Assembly (NCBI RefSeq): GCF_030758455.1
Contig: NZ_CP132353.1
Span: 4,459,023 to 4,523,022 of the forward strand
DNA: 64,000 bases
Direction: 5' to 3'
From: Erwinia pyri
GTDB taxonomy: Bacteria > Pseudomonadota > Gammaproteobacteria > Enterobacterales > Enterobacteriaceae
A program made the position numbers and the translations under genes. Position 1 is the first letter of the stretch; the number at the start of each line of letters is the position of its first letter. Of this stretch, positions 14,326-25,865 are shown in pieces. Below the pieces are notes generated by a model, which was given only the letters and a program-made list of their open reading frames with translations, searched no databases and was not told the origin of the DNA.

Positions 14326-15323
14326 CGTTCCGCGACAGAGCCGCGTTCAATCAACTCCGGGGTCAGCACCAGCAGCTGCTGACTGCCGCCGGGCTCGGCC
14401 AGACGATGGAGCAGCGTATCGATAGCCAGCTCGCCCAGCTCATCTTTAGGCTGATGGATAGTCGTCAGCGGCGGCGTCATGTAGCGGGCCAGCTCAATAT
14501 CGTCATAGCCGATAACCGCAATGTCCTGCGGCACGGAAAGAGCTGCCTGGAACAGCGCATGGTAAACTCCGACCGCCATCGCATCGTTACTGGTAAAAAC
14601 GGCCTCGGGCAGGGGTTTGAGCGCCAGCAGCTGATTCATAGCGTTATAGCCGCCCTGAAACTCAAAATCTCCGTTCACAATATAGCCCGGCAATACCGGT
14701 AGTTCTGCCTGGGCCATCGCCTGCTGAAAGCCTTCAAGTCGAAGGCGCGCGGGCGTTTTATCCTGCGGCCCGGCAATACAGGCAATGCGGGTATAACCAC
14801 GAGCAATCAGATAGCGGGTAGCCATCTCCCCGCCCAGCAGAGAGTTATCCTGAATGATATCGCTGCCGCCCTCAAAAGGGGACCAGTCCATCATCACGGA
14901 GGGAATAGAGGGATAGCGGTTAAGGATCTCAGCAGAGGGGATATGACTTTCGGTACACATGATCAGCAGGCCATCCACACGCTTTTGCAGCAGCGTTTCC
15001 AGACTGCGGTTCATCCGGTTTTCATCGCCGTCGGTATTGCAGAGCACCAGACTGTAGCCGCGCTCATAACAGCTTCTTTCCACGCCGCGCACTACTTCCG
15101 CATAGAACGGGTTGCTGCTGGCGGTCAGTAACATACCGATAGTGCGGGTCTGGTTAATCTTCAGGCTGCGCGCCAGAGCGGAAGGCGCATAATTAAGTTG
15201 CGAGATAGCTGAAGTGATTTTTTCCCGCACCGCCTCACTGACGAAGCGGTTGTTATTGATGACGTGAGACACGGTTGAGGTGGAAACGCCCGCCAGCCTT
15301 GCGACATCCTTCATCGTGGCCAC
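14322..15323 (-). CDS. rbsR: ribose operon repressor RbsR
   Basis: LacI/GalR family repressor of 333 residues. The N-terminal helix-turn-helix ([20 protein letters not shown], about 1-20) with hinge helix is followed by a periplasmic-binding-protein-like ribose-sensing domain. It is the last gene of rbsDACBKR, starting 3 bp after the rbsK stop. The two AGCGAAACGTTTCG operators upstream of rbsD are its likely targets, giving negative autoregulation relieved by ribose. Confidence 0.97.
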   Translation of the reverse strand: MATMKDVARLAGVSTSTVSHVINNNRFVSEAVREKITSAISQLNYAPSALARSLKINQTRTIGMLLTASSNPFYAEVVRGVERSCYERGYSLVLCNTDGDENRMNRSLETLLQKRVDGLLIMCTESHIPSAEILNRYPSIPSVMMDWSPFEGGSDIIQDNSLLGGEMATRYLIARGYTRIACIAGPQDKTPARLRLEGFQQAMAQAELPVLPGYIVNGDFEFQGGYNAMNQLLALKPLPEAVFTSNDAMAVGVYHALFQAALSVPQDIAVIGYDDIELARYMTPPLTTIHQPKDELGELAIDTLLHRLAEPGGSQQLLVLTPELIERGSVAER

Positions 15324-15326
15324 GGG

Positions 15327-16256
15327 CTACCCCTGCTGCTGTAAGAAACGATCGGTTTCATCGCGCCACGGCACAGAAGGCTGCGCGCCAGGCCGGGTGA
15401 CTGCGATGGCGGCAGCGGCATGCGCAAAACGCACCGCCTCTGTCATTGGCCGTTGTTCCAGCAGGGCTGTTATCAACGCTCCGTTAAACGTATCGCCAGC
15501 AGCAATGGTATCTACCGCCGCTACTTTGAAACCGGGAATACGCTCTCCCTGGCCCTGTTCGCTCAGCCAGACGCCACGGCTGCCCAGCGTTATTAATACG
15601 CTGCCAATGCCTTTTTCATGCAAAACCGCCGCCGCACGCGCCGCTGAATCATCGGAATCAACATGCACGCCGGTCAAAATTTCGGCTTCGGTTTCATTAG
15701 GGGTAATCATATCCACCAGCGCCAGCAGTTCATCAGAAAGCGGGGTCGCCGGAGCAGGATTGAGGATCACTTTCGTCTGATGGCGATGGGCAATTTTTGC
15801 CGCCGCCAGCACGCTCTCCAGCGGAGACTCAAGCTGCATTAATAATGCTGCCGCGTCAGCAATAGTTTGCTGATGTTTTTCCACCAGCGCAGGCGTTAAT
15901 GCTGCATTAGCGCCTGCCTGAATGGCGATGCTGTTTTCACCTTCACCGTTCACAAAAATCAGCGCCACGCCGGTTGGTTCACCCGCGATGACTTCCACTG
16001 ACGTTACGTCGATCTTGTCTGCAGCCAGCTGCTGACGGATGCGCTGGCCGATATCGTCTTCACCCACGCAGGCAATAAACGCGATATCCGCGCCGCTGCG
16101 TCCGGCAGCGACAGCCTGGTTAGCGCCCTTGCCACCAAAGGCTACCTGATAGTGCTTACCGATCACCGTTTCGCCAGGACGGGGGAACGTATCCAGATTA
16201 AGGATGTGATCGGCATTAATGCTGCCAAGGACGGCCAGCTTGTCGGTACTTTTCAT
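15327..16256 (-). CDS. rbsK: ribokinase
   Basis: Phosphorylates D-ribose to ribose 5-phosphate with ATP in the cytoplasm. The 309-residue PfkB-family protein has the N-terminal GGKGANQAVAAGRSGA signature (about 41-56) and the C-terminal DTIAAGDTFNGA signature containing the catalytic Asp. The start ATG 16256 matches E. coli RbsK (309 aa); a GTG nine codons upstream would lie inside a terminator hairpin and is rejected. That hairpin separates it from rbsB, so kinase expression is probably lower than that of the binding protein. Confidence 0.97.
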   Translation of the reverse strand: MKSTDKLAVLGSINADHILNLDTFPRPGETVIGKHYQVAFGGKGANQAVAAGRSGADIAFIACVGEDDIGQRIRQQLAADKIDVTSVEVIAGEPTGVALIFVNGEGENSIAIQAGANAALTPALVEKHQQTIADAAALLMQLESPLESVLAAAKIAHRHQTKVILNPAPATPLSDELLALVDMITPNETEAEILTGVHVDSDDSAARAAAVLHEKGIGSVLITLGSRGVWLSEQGQGERIPGFKVAAVDTIAAGDTFNGALITALLEQRPMTEAVRFAHAAAAIAVTRPGAQPSVPWRDETDRFLQQQG

Positions 16257-16270
16257 AGGGTGTCGTCCAG

Positions 16271-16299
16271 AAAAAGGCGCCACCTCAGGGAGGTGGCGC
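16271..16299 (-). terminator. intrinsic terminator/attenuator inside the rbs operon
   Basis: Between rbsB and rbsK on the minus strand, a perfect 10-bp stem GCGCCACCTC / GAGGTGGCGC (16299-16290 with 16286-16277, 3-nt loop) is followed by TTTTTC. It has full intrinsic-terminator form. Partial termination here would place rbsK and rbsR at lower dose than rbsDACB and protect the upstream message. Confidence 0.85.
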
Positions 16300-16319
16300 G
16301 TGCCCTGCTTTTCTTTGAT

Positions 16320-17198
16320 TTATTTAGTGACCAGCTTCAGGTCAACCGGATTAATCGCCTGAACTTTCTGGCCCTTCAGCACTTTATCAGCCGTATCCAC
16401 GCCGATAACGCCGATCTGCTCCGGCTGCTGCGCCACGGTTGCGGCCAGCTTGCCCCCTTCAACGGCTTTCATACCATCTGCAGTGCCGTCAAAGCCGACT
16501 ACCACAACATCAGATTTGCCTGCGGTTTGCAATGCACGCATTGCGCCTAATGCCATTTCATCGTTCTGGGCAAATACCGCCTGCACGTCAGGATGCGCCG
16601 TCAGCAGGTTCTGCATCACGTTGAGCCCTTTGGTACGGTCAAAGTCAGCCGGCTGGCTGGCAAGGATCTGGAATTTGTGGGCATCTGCCGCCATTTTGAA
16701 GCCTTCACCACGTTCACGCGCGGCGGAGGTACCGGCAATGCCGGAAAGCTCAATAATTTTGGCATTTTCGCCGACTTTTTTCGCGATGTAATCACCGGCC
16801 ATTTTGCCGCCGAAACGGTTGTCAGAGGCGACGTGGCTGACCACTTTGCCCTGTGCTGCCATACGGTCGAGGGTAATTACCGGGATATTTGCCTGGTTAG
16901 CCATTTTTACGGCATTGCCCACGGCGTCGGAATCGGTTGGGTTGATCAGCAGCAGCTTAGTGCCGCGAACGGTCAGATCCTGCACGTTAGCCAGCTCTTT
17001 CGCCGGATTGTTCTGCGAATCCAGCACCACCAGGTTATAGCCCAGTTTGTCAGCTTCTTTCTGCGCGCCATCTTTCAGCGAGACGAAGAAGGGGTTATTC
17101 AGCGTGGAAACCACCAGCGCGATAGTCTCTTTTGCCAGCGCGTTAGCGCTTACGGTTACGCCAAGCAGAACGGCCAGTGCAGTCAGTTTCATTTTCAT
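16320..17198 (-). CDS. rbsB: ribose ABC transporter, periplasmic binding protein
   Basis: The 292-residue precursor has a Sec signal peptide ([13 protein letters not shown]..., cleavage expected near [11 protein letters not shown]) and a type I periplasmic-binding-protein fold closely matching E. coli RbsB. It binds D-ribose, delivers it to RbsC and also serves the Trg chemoreceptor in E. coli. It is the fourth gene of the operon, 21 bp after rbsC, and is followed by a strong hairpin, as expected for a gene whose product is needed in excess. Confidence 0.98.
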   Translation of the reverse strand: MKMKLTALAVLLGVTVSANALAKETIALVVSTLNNPFFVSLKDGAQKEADKLGYNLVVLDSQNNPAKELANVQDLTVRGTKLLLINPTDSDAVGNAVKMANQANIPVITLDRMAAQGKVVSHVASDNRFGGKMAGDYIAKKVGENAKIIELSGIAGTSAARERGEGFKMAADAHKFQILASQPADFDRTKGLNVMQNLLTAHPDVQAVFAQNDEMALGAMRALQTAGKSDVVVVGFDGTADGMKAVEGGKLAATVAQQPEQIGVIGVDTADKVLKGQKVQAINPVDLKLVTK

Positions 17199-17219
17199 TA
17201 TAAAGTCCTGTAGGGAGAG

Positions 17220-18188
17220 TTATTTACTGCTTTTGTTATCTACCAGCACCGCGAGCAGTATCACCACCGCTTTAACGATCATTTGGTAGTAAGAAGAGAC
17301 GCCCAGCAGGTTCAGGCCGTTATTCAGGAAACCGAGGATCAGCGCACCAATCAGCGTTCCCATAATACGTCCTTTACCCCCAGCCAGGCTGGTACCGCCC
17401 AGCACCACCGCCGCGATGGCATCCAGCTCATAGCCCGTGCCCGCCGTAGGCTGAGCCGAGGAGAGTCGTGCCACCTCAATGGTGCCAGCCAGCGCAGCCA
17501 GCATGCCGCTCAGCGCATAAACGATAATTTTGACGCGGCTGACGCTGATGCCCGATAAGCGGGTTGCGGCTTCGTTGCCGCCCAGCGCATAGATGTAGCG
17601 GCCCAGGCGGGTGTGGTGCAGCATGTACCAGGCGGCCAGGAACACCAGCGCCATGATCCAGACCGGCGCGGGGATACCCAGCGGGCGGCCAATACCGAAC
17701 CAGCCGAACAGATCGGCATTGTCATTAAAGCCTGTAGTGACCGGACTGCCGTTGGTGTAGACCATCGTCACGCCGCGCAGCAGCAGCATCATCACCAGCG
17801 TGGCGATAAACGCCTGCACTTTGCCCCTGGCGACAATGGTGCCGGTAATCGCGCCAATCGCGGTGCCAAGCGCCAGCGAGGCCACCACGGCTACCAGCGC
17901 ATTCACCTCCAGGCCCACCAGCGAAGCGCCTACCGCGCCGGTCAGTGCCAGCAGCGAGCCCACGGAAAGGTCAATGCCAGAGGTCAGGATCACCAGCGTC
18001 ATACCTACCGCCATGATCGCGTTGACCGAAGTCTGCTGCAGAATGTTGAACAGGTTGTTCAGCGTAAAAAAATTGGGGCTGAGGCTGGAGACAATAGCGA
18101 TCAGCACAATCAGGGCGATCAGGGATTTTTGCTCCAGCAGCCAGCTCTTGCTGAACGGCCGGTTGGCACGAAGGGTTTGGGTACTCAT
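17220..18188 (-). CDS. rbsC: ribose ABC transporter permease
   Basis: A 322-residue multi-spanning inner-membrane protein of the BPD_transp_2 family that forms the ribose channel. Hydrophobic segments cover most of the sequence and the ABC-contacting [16 protein letters not shown] loop is near residue 265. Its ATG overlaps the rbsA stop (ATGA at 18185-18188), suggesting translational coupling. Confidence 0.98.
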   Translation of the reverse strand: MSTQTLRANRPFSKSWLLEQKSLIALIVLIAIVSSLSPNFFTLNNLFNILQQTSVNAIMAVGMTLVILTSGIDLSVGSLLALTGAVGASLVGLEVNALVAVVASLALGTAIGAITGTIVARGKVQAFIATLVMMLLLRGVTMVYTNGSPVTTGFNDNADLFGWFGIGRPLGIPAPVWIMALVFLAAWYMLHHTRLGRYIYALGGNEAATRLSGISVSRVKIIVYALSGMLAALAGTIEVARLSSAQPTAGTGYELDAIAAVVLGGTSLAGGKGRIMGTLIGALILGFLNNGLNLLGVSSYYQMIVKAVVILLAVLVDNKSSK

Positions 18189-19690
18189 GGTTGCTCCACG
18201 CTAAGTTGCTTACCGACTGCCGCCGCCATTAATACTTCCTGCGTGGCTTGTTCGATGGGGAAATCTCCGCTCAGGCGGCCTTCGTGCATCACCAGCACGC
18301 GATCGCTCATGCCCAGTACCTCTGGCATTTCCGAGGAAACGAGAATGATGCTCAGCCCTTCCTCTTTGAACTGATTAATTAACTGGTAAATCTCTTTCTT
18401 TGCCCCGACGTCCACGCCGCGGGTAGGTTCATCCAGAATCAGCACTTTTGGCCGGGTCATCAGCCCACGGGCGATAGCGACTTTTTGCTGATTACCGCCG
18501 GAGAGCAGGCCAATGGGTTGCTCCATTGAAGGCGTTTTGACGTTAAAGAGTTTGATAAAGTCACTCACCGCCAGCTGCTCTTCGGCATGCTTCAGGCGAC
18601 CGCCGCGATGGCTGAAGTAGTCCAGCGCCGTCAGCGACATGTTCTCTTTCACTGACATGCCCAGCACCAGCCCGTCGCGCTTGCGGTCTTCAGAGATATA
18701 AACGATGCCGTGTTGCAGCCCCTCTTCAGGCGAGCGGGTGACCACCTCTTTACCATCCAGCTGGACGCGGCCTTTAGTGCGCGACAGCGCGCCGTAAAGC
18801 ACCTTCATTAATTCGGTACGCCCTGCGCCCATCAGTCCGGCGATGCCGAGAATTTCACCTTTGCGTAAAGTGAAGCTCACATCATTCACACCCGGCCCGG
18901 TAAGGTGCTCAACCTTCAGGCGCACCTCGCCCGGCGCTTTATCCAGACGCGGATACTGCTCTTCCAGCTTGCGCCCTACCATCATTTCAATCAGCGAATC
19001 CTCATCAAGCGAATTGACTTCACGCTCCGCGATAAACTGGCCGTCGCGGAAAATGGTGACGTCATCGCAGATCTCGAAGATCTCCTTCATGCGGTGCGAA
19101 ATATAAACAATGCCGCAGCCCTGCGCCTTCAGCTCGCGGATCACGCGGAACAGCGAGGCCGTTTCGGTATCGGTCAGCGCATCGGTAGGTTCATCCATCA
19201 CTATCACCCGGGATTGATAGCTCAGGACTTTAGCGATTTCGACCATTTGCTGATCGCCAATCGAGAGGTCGCCCACCAGCGTATGGCTGCTGAAGCGCAG
19301 ATTCAGCCGCTTTAACAGCACCTCCGCTTCGGCGTGCATCTTCTTCCACTGGATGCGCCCGATGGCGTTCACAAACTCGCGGCCCAGGAAGATATTTTCC
19401 GCAATGCTGAGCTGCGGGATAAGGTTCAACTCCTGATGAATAATGCCAATTCCCGCTTCCTGCGACGCTTTTGGTCCGTTAAATGAGACCTCGTTACCCA
19501 GCCAGTGAATGCTGCCGGCATCACGCGCATAGATGCCGGTCATCACTTTCATCATGGTGGATTTCCCGGCGCCGTTTTCGCCCACCAGCGCCATCACCCT
19601 GCCCGGAAAAACCGAGAGCGCGGCACCGGAGAGCGCTTTCACGCCCGGGAAGGATTTATCAATGCCTTGCAGTTGCAGTAAAGGTTGCAT
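18185..19690 (-). CDS. rbsA: ribose ABC transporter, tandem ATP-binding protein
   Basis: A 501-residue protein with two ABC domains. The first has a full Walker A (GENGAGKST) and signature (LSIGDQQ); the second has the degenerate P-loop region GLMGAGRTE and the signature LSGGNQQK with Walker B VLILDEP, the usual asymmetry of monosaccharide ABC proteins. The start at 19690 (second of two adjacent ATGs) gives the E. coli length and better spacing to the GAGG before it. It powers ribose import with RbsC and RbsB. Confidence 0.97.
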   Translation of the reverse strand: MQPLLQLQGIDKSFPGVKALSGAALSVFPGRVMALVGENGAGKSTMMKVMTGIYARDAGSIHWLGNEVSFNGPKASQEAGIGIIHQELNLIPQLSIAENIFLGREFVNAIGRIQWKKMHAEAEVLLKRLNLRFSSHTLVGDLSIGDQQMVEIAKVLSYQSRVIVMDEPTDALTDTETASLFRVIRELKAQGCGIVYISHRMKEIFEICDDVTIFRDGQFIAEREVNSLDEDSLIEMMVGRKLEEQYPRLDKAPGEVRLKVEHLTGPGVNDVSFTLRKGEILGIAGLMGAGRTELMKVLYGALSRTKGRVQLDGKEVVTRSPEEGLQHGIVYISEDRKRDGLVLGMSVKENMSLTALDYFSHRGGRLKHAEEQLAVSDFIKLFNVKTPSMEQPIGLLSGGNQQKVAIARGLMTRPKVLILDEPTRGVDVGAKKEIYQLINQFKEEGLSIILVSSEMPEVLGMSDRVLVMHEGRLSGDFPIEQATQEVLMAAAVGKQLSVEQP

Positions 19691-19697
19691 CATGGCC

Positions 19698-20117
19698 TCA
19701 GAAGGTCACGCCGGCACAAAGGATAATGTTCGCATAGGGAGAACACTCCCCGCTGCGGATCACCGCCTGGCTGCGCTGGGTTTGCTGTTTGAACTGTTGA
19801 TGAGTGACGTACTGAATAGAAAGGGTGTTTCCCTGATGTTGTTGCAGCAAGTCGAGCAGGGCTAACAGCTCACTGTGGAGTTGAGGATTGTGGGTTTTGA
19901 TCTCTTCCGCGATGATGGCGCTTTCTACCTGCATCTCTTGCGTCACAGTCTGCACTACCTGCATAAAGCTCGGGATACCGTGCGTCAGCGCCAGATCGAT
20001 GCGCTGCGGTCCGGCCGGGATCGGCAGACCAGCATCGCCAATCACCACGCTGTCGGTATGCCCCAGGCGGGAAACCAGCGACGAAATTTCAGAATTCAGT
20101 AAGGTGCCTTTTTTCAT
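19698..20117 (-). CDS. rbsD: D-ribose pyranase
   Basis: A 139-residue enzyme converting beta-D-ribopyranose to the furanose form that ribokinase accepts. It equals E. coli RbsD in length and aligns throughout, including the catalytic region around [17 protein letters not shown]. It is the first gene of rbsDACBKR; promoter and operator lie directly upstream. Confidence 0.97.
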   Translation of the reverse strand: MKKGTLLNSEISSLVSRLGHTDSVVIGDAGLPIPAGPQRIDLALTHGIPSFMQVVQTVTQEMQVESAIIAEEIKTHNPQLHSELLALLDLLQQHQGNTLSIQYVTHQQFKQQTQRSQAVIRSGECSPYANIILCAGVTF

Positions 20118-20129
20118 CTTTCACTCCAG

Positions 20130-20145
20130 AGCGAAACGTTTCGCT
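20130..20145 (-). promoter_or_regulatory. RbsR operator O1
   Basis: AGCGAAACGTTTCGCT is a perfect 16-bp palindrome of LacI/GalR type, the core of the E. coli RbsR site. It covers the expected transcription start of rbsD and so should block initiation. Confidence 0.88.
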
Positions 20146-20152
20146 GATCGGG

Positions 20153-20180
20153 AGTGTATGAGAGGCGGGAGGGAAAACAA
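20153..20180 (-). promoter_or_regulatory. rbs operon promoter
   Basis: Minus strand: -35 TTGTTT (20180-20175), 16-bp spacer, -10 TACACT (20158-20153). A TGTGA half-site at about 20199-20203, some 53 bp before the start, is a candidate CRP site, expected for a sugar operon but with a poor second half. Confidence 0.7.
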
Positions 20181-20209
20181 CGGGCAAAGCGTGAAATTGT
20201 GATCGCCAT

Positions 20210-20221
20210 CGAAACGTTTCG
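20210..20221. promoter_or_regulatory. second RbsR-type operator O2
   Basis: CGAAACGTTTCG, a perfect 12-bp palindrome with the same core as O1, lies 78 bp upstream of it (centre to centre), near seven helical turns. This spacing would suit repression by DNA looping. Confidence 0.75.
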
Positions 20222-20274
20222 CTGTCCTGTGGCGGAGTTTGAGTTAGGCGCAGATAAACGAGGGTTGGTAAGAA

Positions 20275-20296
20275 CTGGCCAGCAGCAACCGGCCAG
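20275..20296 (-). terminator. candidate terminator of budABC
   Basis: CTGGCC (20275-20280) pairs with GGCCAG (20291-20296) over a 10-nt loop, 12 bp after the budC stop on the minus strand. The following tract (TTCTTACC) is weak, so efficiency is uncertain. Confidence 0.5.
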
Positions 20297-20307
20297 GGTC
20301 AGCGGGA

Positions 20308-22781
<2,474 letters not shown>

Positions 22782-22796
22782 CATGACTCCTGATAA

Positions 22797-23579
22797 TTAG
22801 CTTTCGACGGAACGGATGGCTGAATCCAGATTGTCGGGATTCAGATCGGCCTGTAAGAAATCGCTGTCCTGCGGCAGGTCGATCACCAGCTTGCTGATTT
22901 CACCAAAGGTCAGCACGCCCTGCTCCAGCTGGTAATCAAGCAGATGTCCTCCGCCCTGGCGGTCATCGGTAATGAAGTGCTCGTGATAGCCTGCAACGTT
23001 GATCCCCTGCATATATTGCGGCGTACGGAAGCCAATCAGCACGCCATCGCGCTGGCTGAAATGAAAAGTAGGCTGCTTGCCTAACACTTCCGGCATAGAG
23101 CGATAAGGGCGATGCTGGCAGGGAACGGTGCGGGTCTGCGCGGCAGAAAAGCGCCCGTCAATACGCAGCGCGCAGAACTGATTGTCTGACGTCACCTGAC
23201 GATCGATAAGCTCATGGATAGCTTCGCGGCTGGCTGGCTCATCAATCTGGATACGATGCTGGGGTCTGAAAAAGGTCATCACTGCAAAAGGCGTTTTCTG
23301 CTGCGGTGTGGCTTCACGCGCGCTGCCATCTGATTTGAGCTGGTAGACATTGCTGTCGAAAGCGATCATTTCACCATCCAGCTGGTTAAACGTCCCCAGG
23401 CCAAAATCCCCTTTTTTCAACAGGTCAGCAACAGAGATGCTGCCTTCATACACGCCGCTGAGCAACGCGCTCATCAGCGAGGTCTGATAGATTACGCTTT
23501 CTGGTTTATCTTGCTGCAGCAGGCTGACGGTTGTCGCCAGCTGTTGCTCACATAAACAGTCAGTTACAGAATGTTTCAT
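22797..23579 (-). CDS. budA: alpha-acetolactate decarboxylase
   Basis: Converts 2-acetolactate to (R)-acetoin and CO2. The 260-residue protein aligns with Klebsiella BudA (259 aa), including the zinc-binding YHEHF and GGGHLLDY histidines. The start ATG 23579 has GGGGAG before it; in-frame extension upstream has no family support and crosses the promoter region. First gene of budABC, divergent from budR. Confidence 0.96.
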   Translation of the reverse strand: MKHSVTDCLCEQQLATTVSLLQQDKPESVIYQTSLMSALLSGVYEGSISVADLLKKGDFGLGTFNQLDGEMIAFDSNVYQLKSDGSAREATPQQKTPFAVMTFFRPQHRIQIDEPASREAIHELIDRQVTSDNQFCALRIDGRFSAAQTRTVPCQHRPYRSMPEVLGKQPTFHFSQRDGVLIGFRTPQYMQGINVAGYHEHFITDDRQGGGHLLDYQLEQGVLTFGEISKLVIDLPQDSDFLQADLNPDNLDSAIRSVES

Positions 23580-23683
23580 GGCTCCCCTCGTGGCTAAAAG
23601 GTTAAGAATCATTAACAGGATGTTGACTCGGTTCAGCCGTAAATACCAATATAGGGAAGCCACTACTTTGAGACGATTTTGAT
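23580..23683. promoter_or_regulatory. budA-budR divergent control region
   Basis: This 104-bp gap must hold both promoters. A GTTAA-N6-TTAAC inverted repeat is at 23601-23616, and an A/T-rich stretch with the sequence ATATTGGTATTTA (minus strand, about 23642-23654) could include the LysR-type T-N11-A site. I cannot assign -35 and -10 elements with confidence. By analogy with Klebsiella, BudR with acetate should activate budABC from here. Confidence 0.5.
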
Positions 23684-24604
23684 ATGGAACTTCGCCATCT
23701 GCGTTATTTCGTTGCCGTTGCCCGCACGCACAGCTTCACCCGGGCAGCGGAAATGCTGGGCATTTCACAACCTCCGCTGAGCCAGCAGATTTTGCGTCTT
23801 GAGCGTGAAATTGGCCTGCCGTTACTGAAAAGGCTTACCCGCAGCGTTGAGCTGACGGAGGCTGGCGAAGCGTTTTATCACGACGCCTGCCAGATTCTGG
23901 AGCTGAGTGGTCTGGCGCTGGAAAAAGCCAAAGGCATTGCCCGCGGCATCAGCGGACAGCTCTCCCTGGGCTTTGCCAGTTCAGTCGCTTTTCACGCCTC
24001 GGTTTTCTGCCTGTTGAGGGAATTTCAGGATAGTTATCCCGATATGGTCATGAACACTCGCGAACAGAATATGGCGTCGCTGATGCATGACCTGCAGGAA
24101 GGGGTACTGGATGCCGCATTTGTGCGTTTGCCCTGCGAGAGCAGCAAGACCTTTAATCTGAAGGTCATTGCCAGCGAAAAGATGCTGGCGGTGCTGCCGC
24201 CCGGGCACAGGCTGGCCGAACAAGGAACGCTCTCTCTGAAGCAGCTGGCGAAAGATCCGCTGGTACTGTTTCCCCGGGAAGTCTCGCCCAGCCTGTATGA
24301 AATGATTATCAGCGCCTGCCTGCGCGCCGGCTTTCAACCCCGCAACGGGCAGCAGGCTCCGCAAATCGCCTCAGCTATCGGCATGGTGGCCAGCGGATTT
24401 GGGTTTACTCTGGTGCCGGAGTCACTGGTGTGCATCCGTCATCCTGAGGTGACGTTTCATTCGATTGACGATGCGGTGCTGAACAGCGATATTGCGCTGG
24501 CCTGGCGCAGGCTGGATCGTTCGCCAGCGGTACTGCATCTGGTGGCGATGTTGTCTGGCAGGAGTCAGGAAGCCCCTTCTCCTGCCAGCCAGGTTAGCCC
24601 TTAA
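23684..24604 (+). CDS. budR: LysR-type regulator of the butanediol operon
   Basis: A 306-residue LysR-family transcription factor. The N-terminal winged helix-turn-helix (about 1-60, with SFTRAAEMLGISQPPLSQQI) is followed by a two-lobed effector domain. Divergent position next to budA and similarity to BudR of Klebsiella and Raoultella identify it as activator of budABC in response to acetate under low pH and low oxygen. Its last codons overlap the end of ygiW on the opposite strand by 11 bp and contain a perfect 10-bp inverted repeat. Confidence 0.9.
   Translation: MELRHLRYFVAVARTHSFTRAAEMLGISQPPLSQQILRLEREIGLPLLKRLTRSVELTEAGEAFYHDACQILELSGLALEKAKGIARGISGQLSLGFASSVAFHASVFCLLREFQDSYPDMVMNTREQNMASLMHDLQEGVLDAAFVRLPCESSKTFNLKVIASEKMLAVLPPGHRLAEQGTLSLKQLAKDPLVLFPREVSPSLYEMIISACLRAGFQPRNGQQAPQIASAIGMVASGFGFTLVPESLVCIRHPEVTFHSIDDAVLNSDIALAWRRLDRSPAVLHLVAMLSGRSQEAPSPASQVSP
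24555..24588. repeat. 10-bp inverted repeat within the budR 3' end
   Basis: CTGGCAGGAG (24555-24564) and CTCCTGCCAG (24579-24588) are perfect inverted copies over a 14-nt loop. The hairpin lies inside the last budR codons, just past the ygiW stop on the other strand, so it could terminate or protect both converging transcripts. No T-run follows on either strand. Confidence 0.6.
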
Positions 24605-24992
24605 CTTTGCGGATCTGCTTCACGTCCAGTTCAAGCGAGTTAAAGTCTTTATCGAGCTTGCCCTGCAGCTCAACTTTATCGGCTGGCGTGACGGTCTGCC
24701 CATCCCAGCGCTTGTGGTCGATTTCTACCCTCATTGAGCCGGTGGCGTCACGGAAGGTGTAATCCTCATCACCCACGCGTTTCTCAATGTTGCCACGCAT
24801 CGTGACCCACTCGTCATCACTCATCTCCTGGGCCTGTTTCACCGTGGCTACTGTGCCGTTGGGGCCTGAAAAGCCCCCTTTCTGCGCCACGGCAGCGGGC
24901 GTCTCTGGATCCACAAATCCACCGCTCTGTGCGGCCAGAACCGGCATGGAAATCAGGGCAGTAATAGCTAATAAAGCAGCGCTCTTTTTCAT
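24594..24992 (-). CDS. ygiW: YgiW/YdeI family periplasmic BOF (OB-fold) protein
   Basis: A 132-residue precursor with a clear Sec signal peptide (MKKSAALLAITALISMPVLA) and a C-terminal bacterial OB-fold domain (about 60-132, with KVELQGKLDKDF). The E. coli homologue YgiW (VisP) is a stress-induced periplasmic protein; in Salmonella it binds peptidoglycan and affects virulence and lipid A modification. Divergent pairing with qseBC is the same as at the E. coli ygiW-qseBC locus, but that locus is elsewhere in E. coli (near parC). Start ATG 24992 is where the signal peptide begins. Confidence 0.92.
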   Translation of the reverse strand: MKKSAALLAITALISMPVLAAQSGGFVDPETPAAVAQKGGFSGPNGTVATVKQAQEMSDDEWVTMRGNIEKRVGDEDYTFRDATGSMRVEIDHKRWDGQTVTPADKVELQGKLDKDFNSLELDVKQIRKVKG

Positions 24993-25064
24993 CGTTTTCA
25001 CCTTATTCCTTTCAGGAGTAACAGTTGTTATTGCGTGGGTTGAGGGCCAGTAAACCAAAAGGTT

Positions 25065-25081
25065 CTTAACAGGATCTTAAG
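25065..25081. promoter_or_regulatory. QseB/PmrA-type operator
   Basis: CTTAAC-AGGAT-CTTAAG is a direct repeat with 11-bp period, matching the PmrA/QseB box pattern (CTTAA-N6-CTTAA). It lies between ygiW and qseB, 122 bp before the qseB start, and overlaps a GTTCTTAA / TTAAGAAC inverted repeat (25062-25084). It should mediate autoregulation of qseBC and control of ygiW. Confidence 0.75.
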
Positions 25082-25202
25082 AACGCCCGCTCATGGCTTT
25101 TATTTGTTTAAATTGACGAAAAGGCCCGAACTTCCCCGATCGACGCTGTACAAAGCCCCTTCTGGTTTCGTATAAAACCGTTAACCCCATAAGGAATTTC
25201 GC

Positions 25203-25865
25203 ATGCGTATTTTAGTCATAGAGGACGATCGGTTAATCGGTGACGGGATCAAAGCCGGGCTGATAAAACTGGGCTTCAGCGTCGACTGGTTTACCGATGG
25301 CAAAGAGGGCCTGACGGCGCTCGGCAGCGCGCCTTTTGACGCAGTGGTGCTGGATTTAAGCCTGCCGGGGATCGATGGACTGGAGATCCTGCGACAGTGG
25401 CGTCAGCAGGGACAGGATGAACCGGTGCTGATCCTGACAGCAAGAGATGCCGTGGAACAGCGCGTAGCGGGTCTGCAACAAGGGGCAGACGATTATCTTT
25501 GCAAGCCGTTTGCTCTGAGCGAAGTAGCCGCCCGTTTGCAGGCGCTGATCCGCCGTCGCCACGGCCAGCTGCAACCTGTTTTAAGCCATGGCGCCGTGGT
25601 TATGGAGAGCGCTTCCCATACCGTTACGCTGGATGGTGACCCCCTGCAGCTGAAATCCCGCGAGCTGGCGCTGCTGGAGCTGTTCCTGATCAACAAAGGC
25701 CGGGTGCTGACGCGCGCCCAGCTCGAAGAGAAGATCTATGGCTGGGATGATGACGTCTCCAGCAACGCCGTGGAGGTGCATATTCATCATCTGCGTAAAA
25801 AACTGGGCAGCCAGTTTATCCGCACTATCCACGGTGTGGGTTACACGCTGGGAGAACCGGTTTGA
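25203..25865 (+). CDS. qseB: OmpR-family response regulator QseB
   Basis: A 220-residue two-component regulator. The receiver domain (1-115) has the acidic pocket ED(D) at 7-9, phospho-acceptor D51 and the conserved K in DYLCKPF; the C-terminal winged helix (about 125-218) ends in [12 protein letters not shown]. It aligns with E. coli QseB (219 aa). The stop overlaps the qseC start. In E. coli the pair affects motility, biofilm and cross-talk with PmrAB. Confidence 0.94.
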   Translation: MRILVIEDDRLIGDGIKAGLIKLGFSVDWFTDGKEGLTALGSAPFDAVVLDLSLPGIDGLEILRQWRQQGQDEPVLILTARDAVEQRVAGLQQGADDYLCKPFALSEVAARLQALIRRRHGQLQPVLSHGAVVMESASHTVTLDGDPLQLKSRELALLELFLINKGRVLTRAQLEEKIYGWDDDVSSNAVEVHIHHLRKKLGSQFIRTIHGVGYTLGEPV

